Shown here: positions 42,776 through 51,657 of the stretch, in pieces
Numbering within the stretch: position 1 is the stretch's first letter
Layout of the letters: each line of letters opens with the position of its first letter
The notes under the pieces: generated by a model
Told to the model about the DNA's origin: nothing
The model's database searches: none
What the model saw: only the letters and a program-made list of their open reading frames with translations
Program-made: the position numbers and the translations under genes
Source of the DNA: Paenibacillus chondroitinus NBRC 15376
Lineage (GTDB): Bacteria; Bacillota; Bacilli; Paenibacillales; NBRC-103111
Direction of reading: 5' to 3'
Length of the DNA: 64,000 bases
NCBI RefSeq assembly: GCF_004000765.1
Contig: NZ_BILW01000027.1
Span: 1 to 64,000 of the forward strand

Positions 42776-43558
42776 GTGACGTTGGATGTTAGAAAAATAG
42801 AGGTAGAGCTTAAACAAATCGAACAAGAAGAAGGCGTTCGGATCTTATATGCCTGTGAGTCAGGCAGCAGGGCTTGGGGATTTCCGTCCAAGGATAGCGA
42901 TTACGATGTGAGGTTCATCTATGTAAGACCCGTAAATTGGTATTTGTCTATCGTAGAGAAACGGGATGTGATCGAGCGCCCGATCAGCGATCTTCTCGAC
43001 ATTAACGGTTGGGATTTGAAGAAGGCTTTGAATTTGTTTCGTAAATCGAACCCGCCTTTGCTTGAGTGGCTACAATCGCCGATTCCCTATTTGGAGCAGT
43101 TCAGTGTAACAGAGAAAATCCGCCAGCTTTCTCCGCTGACTTTTTCTCCGCGATCCACTATGTATCACTACCTGCACATGGCTAAAGGGAACTTAAGAGC
43201 ATATTTGCAAGGCGATTTCGTTAAAATCAAAAAATATTTCTATGTGCTGCGGCCCATCCTCGCATGCGGATGGATTGAGAAATACGGCTCGATGCCGCCG
43301 ATGGAATTCGAAGAGCTGGTGGAGCAGATGCTTCCAGACTCGATATTGAAAAAAGAAATATACACCTTGTTAGCTCGGAAAAAGGCTAGTGTGGAACTCG
43401 ACTTAGAGCCGAAAATTTCTGTGATCAACGACTTTTTAGAGCGGCAAATCGCTTATTTTGAAGAAACCGCCAAACACATTTCAGTCTCTGGAGAACAGCA
43501 GGATCAAGCTTTAGATGATTTGTTCCGGGATGTGCTGAAGGAGGTTTGGGGTTCATAG
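42776..43558 (+). CDS. RtcB-associated nucleotidyltransferase (polymerase-beta superfamily)
   Basis: 260 residues from GTG 42776 after AAAGGGTGA; another in-frame GTG lies at 42767. The nucleotidyltransferase signature is complete: ACESGSRAWGFPSKDSDYDVRF, with Gly30-Ser31 and the metal-binding Asp42 and Asp44. Proteins of this COG3541-type group are often encoded beside RtcB or in phages. It may add nucleotides to damaged RNA ends or modify an enzyme; the substrate is unproven. It sits between the two rtcB genes, 15 bases before the second. Confidence 0.85.
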   Translation: MTLDVRKIEVELKQIEQEEGVRILYACESGSRAWGFPSKDSDYDVRFIYVRPVNWYLSIVEKRDVIERPISDLLDINGWDLKKALNLFRKSNPPLLEWLQSPIPYLEQFSVTEKIRQLSPLTFSPRSTMYHYLHMAKGNLRAYLQGDFVKIKKYFYVLRPILACGWIEKYGSMPPMEFEELVEQMLPDSILKKEIYTLLARKKASVELDLEPKISVINDFLERQIAYFEETAKHISVSGEQQDQALDDLFRDVLKEVWGS

Positions 43559-43573
43559 AGAGGATACAATTGA

Positions 43574-44995
43574 ATGAAAGAAAATTATGTTCAACACGTT
43601 CAGCTTCCTTCGGGGGTTGTCCATGTTTATGCAGCGCCTGAGCTGTTTAAAACGTTAGATTATCAAATTTTTCAGATGGCGAACAACAATTTGCAAATTC
43701 CGAATCAAAAATTTATGAGCTATACGCCAGACGTACATGTCGGTGTAGGCACTTGTATCGGTACAACGGCTGCGTGGCAAACCCACGATGGTTATGTGTC
43801 GCCGTCGATTGTCGGCAGCGATATCGGCTGCGGCATGAGGGTGCATATGACCAATGTGCATAAAGATGAGCTCAAGGATGTGAAGCTGCGCCGCAAGCTC
43901 GTGAAGACCATCGAGAAATATTTGCCTGTGGAAGATCACGCGCGCGGTCACTTCTCCGATGTTCGCTTGGAACACGTTGTGACGAAAGGATTGCACGGCT
44001 TGCCGAAAAAATATATCCCGGATGGCTATACGCCAAGGAAAGCGACCTCCCTTACACATGTCGAGTGCAGCAAATTTACAATGGATGAAAATGTGTTGAA
44101 TCGGTTCCCGAATGCCGTCTGGCATCGTTCGCACCGTCAGCTTGGTACGCTGGGGAATGGGAATCATTTTGCCGAAATTCAAGCGATTGAGATCGCTGAA
44201 GAAAACCGCGAAGTGGCGGAAGCCTGGGGGCTGTTCGACGGCCAAATCGTCGTGATGATCCATTCCGGATCACGCGCTTGGGGCGGCTCCGTCAGTCAAG
44301 TCAGCAGCAGCGACATGATGAAAGCCATGCGCACGCTGGGCTTGGGAACCGCAGATCCTAAGCTGCTGTTTGCTCCACTCGAGCACCAGGCAGCGCAGAC
44401 TTATGTTCATTTGATGTACTCAGCGCTGAATTATGCCGTTGTGAATCGCCATCTCATTGCTTACGCCATTCGTGAGGCTGGCAAAGATGTATTTGGCTCA
44501 AAGTTTGAAATGACGACCCTGTACGATCTCATGCATAACTATGCCTGGGAGGAGAAACAGGAGGGCGAGTCCTATTTTGTCCATCGCAAAGGGGCGACGC
44601 GCTCACTTCCTGCGGGGCACCCGGATAATCCGCAGCCCTATATGCACACAGGCCACCCTGCGCTGATTCCGGGCTCCATGGGAACGGCTTCCTATATCAT
44701 GGTTGGTGCGCCGGGCGGCAAAGCCAACTTTCACTCGATCTGCCATGGCGCAGGCCGCATCCGCTCGCGTAGTGCAACGAAAAAGCTGATTACGCTGAGC
44801 GAATTCGCCGCCTCCATGCGTGTCGGGACTGATGAGGAAATCGTTGTTAATCAAAAGTCATTAGAGGCGATTCTTGATGAATCTCCGCAAGCTTATAAAG
44901 ATGTTGATCAAATCATAGAGAGTGTCGTCGGGGCGGATCTGGCTCAGGTTGTAGCAAAATGCAAGCCTATGGCGGCAGTAAAAGGTGCAAAATGA
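43574..44995 (+). CDS. rtcB: RNA-splicing ligase RtcB, copy 2
   Basis: 473 residues. Like copy 1 it keeps DIGCGMRVH (Asp83, Cys86), GTLGNGNHFAE, IHSGSRAWG and HGAGRIRSR with His391, so both copies should be active ligases. The two differ in many surface positions and around residues 110-160, where this copy has an insertion with RGHF and PKKYIPDGYTPRKA. Two active RtcB paralogues in one operon suggest different RNA substrates or partners. Its stop overlaps the AAA ATPase start by four bases. Confidence 0.95.
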   Translation: MKENYVQHVQLPSGVVHVYAAPELFKTLDYQIFQMANNNLQIPNQKFMSYTPDVHVGVGTCIGTTAAWQTHDGYVSPSIVGSDIGCGMRVHMTNVHKDELKDVKLRRKLVKTIEKYLPVEDHARGHFSDVRLEHVVTKGLHGLPKKYIPDGYTPRKATSLTHVECSKFTMDENVLNRFPNAVWHRSHRQLGTLGNGNHFAEIQAIEIAEENREVAEAWGLFDGQIVVMIHSGSRAWGGSVSQVSSSDMMKAMRTLGLGTADPKLLFAPLEHQAAQTYVHLMYSALNYAVVNRHLIAYAIREAGKDVFGSKFEMTTLYDLMHNYAWEEKQEGESYFVHRKGATRSLPAGHPDNPQPYMHTGHPALIPGSMGTASYIMVGAPGGKANFHSICHGAGRIRSRSATKKLITLSEFAASMRVGTDEEIVVNQKSLEAILDESPQAYKDVDQIIESVVGADLAQVVAKCKPMAAVKGAK

Positions 44996-46305
44996 ACAGG
45001 GATTCCAACTTAAAAATAAGAGAAGTAGCTGCGGCGGCTGTATCTGCTCCTATCGGTTCCGGAGGCAGCCCGATGACTGCATATGGGGATTATGCTTATG
45101 TACTGGGGAGCATTCAAAGCGTGTTGAGCGACTTGTTTGGCGAGTATTTTGAACCCTATGTCAGCGACGATGGGAAAGAAGAATATTGGGAAATGCTGGA
45201 GCAGGACGTCAAAGCGGGTAGTCCTCAAGTTCGGCACGTGACGAAAATTTTTGATCTTATGGAATCTCGCGCATTTGGCATCCAAGGGGATGAGGAATCT
45301 TCGGCGTACGGGATATTTCCGACCTTGCGCAATAACGTCTTTGCCTATCCGGAATGGGGTATCGCACTAGCGAGGGTACCGATTTTTCGGATGCATGGGA
45401 TTGGCGCTGAGGATTTTGTTTTTGCCGTAAATGATGCCAGCCTTAAACGGTTTCTGGAGCACGCGCGGCAGCGGCGAAGAGATTTGGATCGGCGGCAAGT
45501 GACGATTTTTACGGATGGACCGCATGGGATGGAAAAAGAGCTGGCACCGATTACTCGCATGGTCGACCGTTCTGAAGTCATTATGAAGGAGGAAGTGAAG
45601 CGGGACATTTACAGAGCCATCGATCAGTTTTTTGATGAGGATCGTACTTTTTTCAAGGAATATGAGCTTCCTTATAAAAGAGGCATTCTGCTCTATGGCA
45701 AACCGGGGAATGGGAAAACAACGCTCGTGAAGTCTATCGCCGGCAGTGTGAAAGCCCCTGTTGCGTATTGGCAAATCACAGAAAATACGTGCAGCGATTC
45801 CATTCAGGAGGTATTTCATGCGGCGGCAAACCTGGCGCCTATGATCCTTGTGATCGAGGATATTGATGCAATGCCTCAGCGGGCCCGGTCTTATTTTTTA
45901 AATATTTTGGATGGCGCCACATCGAAAGAGGGGATTTTCCTCATTGGCACGACGAATTATCCAGAGCAAATTGATCCGGCGTTAATGAACCGCGCAGGGC
46001 GTTTTGATCGCGCTTATGACATTAAGCTTCCTGATATGGCGCTTAGGCAGATTTATTTGGAGCAAAAAGGGATGGGCAAGCTGCTGACCGATGATTTACT
46101 GAGGGTAACTGCGAAGCAAACGGAAGGATTTACTTTTGCCCAGTTAAATGAATTGTACGCAACGGCGGCGCTTCAGTGGCATTACGAGATGAGTGTGGAT
46201 ATAGAAAAGCTGGTGAAGTCCATGAAATCGGATTTGCAAAAAGGGCAGTCGATGTCGTGGCTGAAGGAAGAAACGGAGGTTCGAGTTGGATTTTTGGTGG
46301 GTTAG
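44992..46305 (+). CDS. AAA ATPase of the RNA repair operon
   Basis: 437 residues from ATG 44992, overlapping the rtcB stop (ATGA). The first 220 residues are unlike known domains and may recruit substrate. The AAA module has Walker A GKPGNGKT at 236-243, Walker B ILVIED ending at 290, sensor-1 GTTN near 319-322, and the arginine-finger region NRAGRFDRAYD at about 333-343, which resembles BCS1 and classical AAA proteins. It could remodel RNA-protein complexes or act as a chaperone for RtcB. The tight overlap indicates joint function. Confidence 0.88.
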   Translation: MNRDSNLKIREVAAAAVSAPIGSGGSPMTAYGDYAYVLGSIQSVLSDLFGEYFEPYVSDDGKEEYWEMLEQDVKAGSPQVRHVTKIFDLMESRAFGIQGDEESSAYGIFPTLRNNVFAYPEWGIALARVPIFRMHGIGAEDFVFAVNDASLKRFLEHARQRRRDLDRRQVTIFTDGPHGMEKELAPITRMVDRSEVIMKEEVKRDIYRAIDQFFDEDRTFFKEYELPYKRGILLYGKPGNGKTTLVKSIAGSVKAPVAYWQITENTCSDSIQEVFHAAANLAPMILVIEDIDAMPQRARSYFLNILDGATSKEGIFLIGTTNYPEQIDPALMNRAGRFDRAYDIKLPDMALRQIYLEQKGMGKLLTDDLLRVTAKQTEGFTFAQLNELYATAALQWHYEMSVDIEKLVKSMKSDLQKGQSMSWLKEETEVRVGFLVG

Positions 46306-46338
46306 TTAGTGGAGATAAATTTAAGGATGTGATTAGGG

Positions 46339-46911
46339 ATGTTAACTAAACAAGTACAAACAAGATTAAGTAAGTTGATGAGTAAAATACTGCGGCATTC
46401 TCCGGAACAATTCGGGCTGATGCTCGACTCGGCTGATGGTTCTTGTGCGGTTGCTGATTTATTGCAAGTACTTCGTGGCCAGTCAGGGTGGTCGGAACTT
46501 AGCTTGCCTGATCTGGAGGAAGTGGTTGAGCGCTGTGAAAAGCAGCGTTTTGAGATTATTGGCGATCGCATCAGAGCAAGGTACGGGCATAGCCATGATA
46601 AAGTCAGTTATCCGACCGGAGTGCCGCCGATGGTGCTGTATCATGGTACGAATGCGCAAGCTGCGCCGATGATTTTGAAACAAGGATTGCGCCCCATGCA
46701 GCGTCAATATGTTCATTTGTCTGAAGGGCTGCATTTTGCGACACTGGCTGGTAAGCGTAGAGGGGAACTTGTCATTCTCAACATTGATACGGTAAAAGCT
46801 AGCCGTGTGGGGATCGAATTCTATTATGCAGGCAATGAAGTTTGGCTTGCTGATGCTGTTCCTGCTGAGTTTTGCAGCATTTATGAGCACAAAGAGGAGT
46901 GGTCGGAGTGA
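46339..46911 (+). CDS. kptA: RNA 2'-phosphotransferase (KptA/Tpt1)
   Basis: 190 residues. The family pattern is clear: LSKLMSKILRHSP with Arg19 and His20, then YHGTNAQAAPMILKQGLRPM starting at Tyr101, and YVHLSEG. Tpt1/KptA transfers an RNA 2'-phosphate to NAD+, yielding ADP-ribose 1'',2''-cyclic phosphate and nicotinamide. RtcB does not create 2'-phosphates, so KptA here either repairs ends made by another ligase or acts on other phosphorylated or ADP-ribosylated nucleic acid ends. Its NAD+ need is a loose link to the NAD salvage genes earlier in the window. Confidence 0.93.
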   Translation: MLTKQVQTRLSKLMSKILRHSPEQFGLMLDSADGSCAVADLLQVLRGQSGWSELSLPDLEEVVERCEKQRFEIIGDRIRARYGHSHDKVSYPTGVPPMVLYHGTNAQAAPMILKQGLRPMQRQYVHLSEGLHFATLAGKRRGELVILNIDTVKASRVGIEFYYAGNEVWLADAVPAEFCSIYEHKEEWSE

Positions 46912-46980
46912 ATAAGCAGCTTATAGACATAGGTGTTAACTTGATGCATCGATCTTTTGAGGGGGATCGTGATGAGGTCG

Positions 46981-47110
46981 AGGGGAACTACAGGTCGCTA
47001 TTTCTTCGAAATGCGGCCTTATGTGGTGCGGGAGGGAACTGTGGTCCGCTAATTTTCGTTTTCGTAAGGAAAACGGGCCTACGCAGGCCAAATAAAGCCC
47101 TGTAGTTCCG
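46981..47110. repeat. Dispersed intergenic palindromic repeat, copy 3
   Basis: Starts AGGGGAACTACAGG and ends GCCCTGTAGTTCCG, 130 bases, with internal GGGAACTGTGGTCC, the same layout as 9731-9860. A degenerate extra unit continues to about 47168 (GGAATAGCGCA...GCGCTATTTCC). It lies between the RNA repair operon and the SWIM cassette. Confidence 0.75.
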
Positions 47111-47175
47111 CTCGGACGCGGAAACGAGCTGAATCTGCAGGAATAGCGCACACAGAGGGCGCTATTTCCAAGAGT

Positions 47176-47198
47176 AAGAGCCTATAGGGCTCTTTTTT
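47176..47198 (+). terminator. Terminator of the RNA repair operon
   Basis: AAGAGCC pairs with GGCTCTT across a four-base loop, followed by T6. The rest of the gap to 47317 holds a possible promoter TTGAAA-N16-TATGTG near 47251-47278. Confidence 0.8.
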
Positions 47199-47317
47199 CA
47201 TTATGAGCGCTTCAGTTATTTTCGTTCTAATCAATGGGGAAAAGCCATACCCTTGAAACAGGAAATTTAGGTGTTATGTGGAAACAGTTAATATAACCAT
47301 GTTATGAGGAGTACGCG

Positions 47318-48754
47318 ATGAATCATTTAACTGAAGCTTATGTCGATAGTTTGGCGCAAAACAGCAGTGCAATCAAGAATGGCAAAGACTTGGTGAAGAA
47401 AAACAGCTTCCCCCTGCTCTGTCAGTCTGATGATGGGACAATCATTTTCGGGGAGTGCAAAGGAAGTGGGAAGGAGCCTTATCGCTGTTCGATTGATTGG
47501 CAGCAAGAAGGAAACCCTGTATTTCGCTGCACCTGTCCGAGCCGCCAGTTCCCGTGCAAGCACAATCTCGGTTTGATGTATGCATTTACCTCAGGAAAAA
47601 CATTCATCCATGCCCCCATTCCTCCAGATATCTTGGACAAAAGGGAAAAGGCGGAGAAACGGGAAGAGAAGAAGAAAGTTGTCGATCCTGAGGCACCAAC
47701 CGCAAAGCGTAAGACGAATAAGTCGGCATTGTTGAAAAAAATAGCGGCACAGCTGGAAGGGATCAGCATCGCGGAGAAGCTCATTCTTCAGCTTGTTTCT
47801 TCGGGGCTTGGCAGTTTGGATAAAAAGGCATTGCAAACCGCAGACGAACAAGCGAAGCAGTTAGGTAACTATTACATCCCGGGAATCCAATCCGCATTGA
47901 AAGATTTGACGCTTCAATTTCGCGTTGAGGAAAATCGGGAAGCCGCCTATGACGTCGTGATTGAGCTGCTAACTACCCTGCAGTCGCTGATCAAGAAAAG
48001 CAGGGAATATCTGAATGGCAGACTGGAAAACCCTGATCTTCCAATAGATGCGGAATCGACATTGGAGGAATGGATCGGGCATGCTTGGCAAATGGCAGAG
48101 CTGAGAGAACAAGGCCGGGTCCGCGTGGAGGCTGAACTGCTGCAGCTTGCTTTTCGATCCTATACGGATCAAGCAAGAGGAGAGTTCATCGATGAGGGAT
48201 ACTGGTCCGATCTCGAAAACGGGCAAATTCACCTTACAAAGACGTATCGCCCCTTTCGTGCAGCCAAACATATACGTGAAGAAGATTCCATCTTTCAAGT
48301 TGTGCAAACAAAGGAGCTCGCGCAATACCCGGGTGAGTTAAACAGGAGAGTGCGGTGGGAGGAGGCAACGTTTCGCACGGCTGATTCGCAGGATTTTAAC
48401 AAAATCTGTGCCAGTGCTCAAAGCTCATTCCCGGAAGTGATCAAGCAGGTGAAAAATGTAATCAAAAATCCGTTATCTGATAAACATCCTGTCATGCTGC
48501 TTCGTTTTACTGAGATTAGAAAGACGGATGCTGATTCTTATGTGCTGTTGGATGAACAGGGCAAGCAGCTCCCTCTTGCGGACATCCAGTATCTCAATGA
48601 AACTACGACCAATCTGCTGCCAATGCTGAATAAGGCGTTACTGACGAATCAAGTTATATTGGTTATGTTTGAGCAAAATTGGAAATTTAACAGGCTCGAA
48701 GCGCAGCCTTTAAGCATTGTAACCGCCAATGAAGTAGTTCGCTTACTGTATTGA
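47318..48754 (+). CDS. SWIM zinc-finger protein, first gene of the MoxR/DUF5682/VWA cassette
   Basis: 478 residues after ATGAGGAG. The SWIM motif C-x-C-xn-C-x-H is at Cys71, Cys73, Cys80 and His82 (FRCTCPSRQFPCKH), a zinc site that binds nucleic acid or protein. A Lys/Glu-rich stretch at about 107-137 follows, then a mostly helical region without a recognised domain. Homologous cassettes in actinobacteria and others pair such SWIM proteins with DUF5691, an AAA ATPase, DUF5682 and VWA proteins in this order. Its molecular role is unknown. Confidence 0.85.
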   Translation: MNHLTEAYVDSLAQNSSAIKNGKDLVKKNSFPLLCQSDDGTIIFGECKGSGKEPYRCSIDWQQEGNPVFRCTCPSRQFPCKHNLGLMYAFTSGKTFIHAPIPPDILDKREKAEKREEKKKVVDPEAPTAKRKTNKSALLKKIAAQLEGISIAEKLILQLVSSGLGSLDKKALQTADEQAKQLGNYYIPGIQSALKDLTLQFRVEENREAAYDVVIELLTTLQSLIKKSREYLNGRLENPDLPIDAESTLEEWIGHAWQMAELREQGRVRVEAELLQLAFRSYTDQARGEFIDEGYWSDLENGQIHLTKTYRPFRAAKHIREEDSIFQVVQTKELAQYPGELNRRVRWEEATFRTADSQDFNKICASAQSSFPEVIKQVKNVIKNPLSDKHPVMLLRFTEIRKTDADSYVLLDEQGKQLPLADIQYLNETTTNLLPMLNKALLTNQVILVMFEQNWKFNRLEAQPLSIVTANEVVRLLY

Positions 48755-48778
48755 TGAAAAGAATTAGGAGACGATTCT

Positions 48779-50590
48779 ATGAGTATAGATGTTTTGTTTG
48801 AGCTGCAGCATGAGATACGCCGCTTGTTTATTGCGGGGAGCGGGATGGCCGCAGGCGATTTGCGATTGCAGAAAATGCTGCCTCAACTGCAAAAGCTGGG
48901 CGAATCGGTGCCGATTTTTAATCGAATGGCACAGGCAGTCAGCCAAGTGTTAGAGGCGGAAGTGAGCAGTTCGGCCGGTAAACTGTTGGAACTGGGTACG
49001 CTGCTGAACTCGGTGCTGTACACACAAGGGAAAACAGAAACGAAGGAAGAACTTTTCCCCGTTGAGGGGGCAGAAGCCACCCTTGTATCCCCCATTCCTT
49101 ACCGCAAGCTGCAACCTCTAATTGAGGCGTTAACTCAAAAGGGACAGGGCAGAATGGAACAACTTCGGCTTGGGCACGAAGAGAATTTGTTTCAAGATTT
49201 CCGTGTCATTTCGGCAGCTGTAACAGCCTTGGATGACAGCTATGCGGAAATTCCTGATTTTCTGCACCGGAAGGTGCTGCCTTCCCTGGGTCAAGCGGCG
49301 CTACCGGCGTTGAAGCAGCAGTTTAGGCAGGATGGCGGGAAGGGGGATGCCCGTCGACTAGAACTAATTCATCCGTTACTTCCCGAACCGGAAGCTTTAG
49401 ATTGGCTGCTCCAAGCGGCGACGAAAGGTTCGACAGATGTTCGCTCGACAGCTATTGAACGCTTAGGCGACTATCCCGAACAAGAAGAATTTATTTTGGA
49501 TCAGGCAGATGATAAGAAAAAAGAGATTCGCAAAGCGGCACTATTCGCCTTGTCGCGTCTTGGAACCGAGCAAGCGATTGCTCGATTATACAAAGCTCTT
49601 AATTCGAAAGATCAGGATATCGCTATTGAACCTGTTCAATTGTGTAGAGCTAATGATTTGACACTTCGCGTCATCCATCATGCCAATGCCATGCTGGAGC
49701 AAATCGAACAACGCATAAATGTTGAAGAATCCACTCAGATGTTAATGGCGGACATTCGCAGCTTACAAGGTAAGCGAGTGCCTGAGGTCGTAAATTTGCT
49801 GGAAACCTTGCTGTCAACAGCCGGTTTTATCGTGCCGGAAACAGAAACTGTTCAAGAGGCTGCTGCGGATCTTCTGCTTCAATTGGATTTACCCGAAGCA
49901 GACTGTTTTGCGGTTAAACTGCATGAGGCATACAATCGCAAATTTATTGGGTACAGCTTGAGAGCGGCTATCAAAATCCTGCCGCCAGAGGATGTTTATG
50001 AACGTTTTTATCATGATCTCAAGGATAAAAAGCATCCTGCAGCCAAGGAATTGCTGCGTGTTATGTATGACGTAACTCCCTCGCTGCATGCGCAGGTGTT
50101 TGATCAGATGAATGCGCCGATTCGCACACAATGGGATACGAGATGGGTGCATCTTTTTATTAAACTGGATGAGGAAGAATTGGTATGCCGGTTCGCCGGT
50201 GAGCCAGATCCTAAAGTAACGGATTATCTCGTTAAAAAGTGTGAGGGACGGCCTAATTTTAATGCAAATAAGACAACGTTGATATTAGCCGTTTTGTTTA
50301 AGCAAAATTACGCAAAAGCGCCTGCTCTCCTGATGGATATTTTGGAGAAACCCGGTAACAAGCAGTTTTATTACTTGGACCGCCTCCAACTTACGTTGTT
50401 GTCATTGCTTCCGAAATCTTATGCCGAAAGACTGAGCAAATTCGCGGAGGGGCTCTCTTATCAGGGGATGAAAAGTCAATTGCTGGACATCGCGGAAACA
50501 GTAGCCGCTAAGCCAGAACAAGCCAATTACTTAGAAACAGATGAGAAAGGACAGGGATTATGGGGATGGATCAGAAGCAAGATGTCGTAA
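48779..50590 (+). CDS. HEAT-like helical repeat protein (DUF5691-like)
   Basis: 603 residues after TTAGGAG, 24 bases behind the SWIM gene. The whole protein is predicted helical; residues about 210-300 contain HEAT-like units (STDVRSTAIERLGDYPE, then KKEIRKAALFALSRLGTEQAIARLYKAL). No catalytic motif is seen. It likely forms a scaffold for the MoxR ATPase and the other cassette proteins. Assignment to DUF5691 rests mainly on its position in the conserved gene order. Its end overlaps the next gene by 31 bases. Confidence 0.75.
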   Translation: MSIDVLFELQHEIRRLFIAGSGMAAGDLRLQKMLPQLQKLGESVPIFNRMAQAVSQVLEAEVSSSAGKLLELGTLLNSVLYTQGKTETKEELFPVEGAEATLVSPIPYRKLQPLIEALTQKGQGRMEQLRLGHEENLFQDFRVISAAVTALDDSYAEIPDFLHRKVLPSLGQAALPALKQQFRQDGGKGDARRLELIHPLLPEPEALDWLLQAATKGSTDVRSTAIERLGDYPEQEEFILDQADDKKKEIRKAALFALSRLGTEQAIARLYKALNSKDQDIAIEPVQLCRANDLTLRVIHHANAMLEQIEQRINVEESTQMLMADIRSLQGKRVPEVVNLLETLLSTAGFIVPETETVQEAAADLLLQLDLPEADCFAVKLHEAYNRKFIGYSLRAAIKILPPEDVYERFYHDLKDKKHPAAKELLRVMYDVTPSLHAQVFDQMNAPIRTQWDTRWVHLFIKLDEEELVCRFAGEPDPKVTDYLVKKCEGRPNFNANKTTLILAVLFKQNYAKAPALLMDILEKPGNKQFYYLDRLQLTLLSLLPKSYAERLSKFAEGLSYQGMKSQLLDIAETVAAKPEQANYLETDEKGQGLWGWIRSKMS

Positions 50591-51657
50591 GATTGCCTTC
50601 CGAAAGACTTTATTTGGAGGAGTTGGAAGCATTAAAGAAATGGGATGAAGATGCCAAGCCGGCTGGATGGCAGCTTTCTCCAAAGGCTGTACTGATGTTT
50701 CTGACGGGCGGAAAGGTGAAAGGAGTCTCTATTACGCCTAAGTACATTGGGAACAAAAGGCTTGTGGAAATGGCGATTGCAACGCTGTTAACTGACCGTG
50801 CACTGATGTTGATCGGGGAACCGGGGACAGCGAAGTCATGGCTTTCGGAAAATTTAACGGCTGCGATTACCGGTGACTCCGGCAAAGTGATCCAAGGCAC
50901 GGCCGGGACGAGCGAAGAGCATATCCGCTATTCCTGGAATTATGCGATGCTGCTTGCACAAGGACCTTCGGATACGGCCATTATTAAAAGTCCGATATTC
51001 CGAGCGATGGAAACCGGCGGTATTGCGCGTTTCGAGGAGATATCTCGCTGCGCATCGGAAGTGCAGGACGCATTGATTTCGATTTTATCGGAAAAGACGA
51101 TTTCCATCCCGGAGCTGGGTAGAGAAGTATTCGCGTCCAGAGGATTCTCAATCATCGCAACGGCCAACACACGCGATCGTGGAGTGAACGAGATGTCTGC
51201 GGCTTTGAAACGGCGCTTTAACATCATCGTGCTTCCTTCGCCGTCGGATATTGAAACGGAAGTCGAAATTGTCCGTAAGCGGGTCGGCGAAATATCGGCC
51301 AGCTATGAACTGAAAGCTTCGCTGCCAGATGAGGAATCGGTGCGGAAGGTTGTGACGATTTTCCGTGAGCTGCGCAGCGGAATGACGCTTGATGGCAAAG
51401 AGAAGGTGAAAGGGCCGAGCGGAGTTATTTCCACGGCAGAGGCGATATCGCTGCTGACGGGAAGCATGGCGCTTGCGGGCAGCTTTGGAAGCGGCAAGAT
51501 CAGTGAAGAGGATATTGCGGCCGGGCTGCAAGGGGCAATTGTAAAGGATGAAGAGAAGGATCGTGTTGTATGGAAGGAATATCTTGATAATGTGATGAAA
51601 AAGCGAGGATCGACATGGAGAAATCTGTACTTCGCATGCTCGGAGATGAACAACTAG
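50560..51657 (+). CDS. MoxR-family AAA+ ATPase
   Basis: 365 residues; ATG 50560 lies inside the end of the previous gene, after AAAGGA, with a second ATG at 50566. Walker A is GEPGTAKS at 86-93, the Walker B region is IARFEEISR at 155-163, sensor-1 lies in IIATANTRDRG, and the arginine finger is in AALKRRFN. MoxR ATPases act as chaperones that insert cofactors or assemble complexes with VWA partner proteins; the VWA gene two positions later fits this pairing. Confidence 0.92.
   Translation: MGMDQKQDVVRLPSERLYLEELEALKKWDEDAKPAGWQLSPKAVLMFLTGGKVKGVSITPKYIGNKRLVEMAIATLLTDRALMLIGEPGTAKSWLSENLTAAITGDSGKVIQGTAGTSEEHIRYSWNYAMLLAQGPSDTAIIKSPIFRAMETGGIARFEEISRCASEVQDALISILSEKTISIPELGREVFASRGFSIIATANTRDRGVNEMSAALKRRFNIIVLPSPSDIETEVEIVRKRVGEISASYELKASLPDEESVRKVVTIFRELRSGMTLDGKEKVKGPSGVISTAEAISLLTGSMALAGSFGSGKISEEDIAAGLQGAIVKDEEKDRVVWKEYLDNVMKKRGSTWRNLYFACSEMNN

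Noticed and set aside
46981-47170. Insertion sequence between the two islands
   Set aside because: There is no transposase or long ORF; the DNA is a short palindromic repeat found elsewhere in the window.
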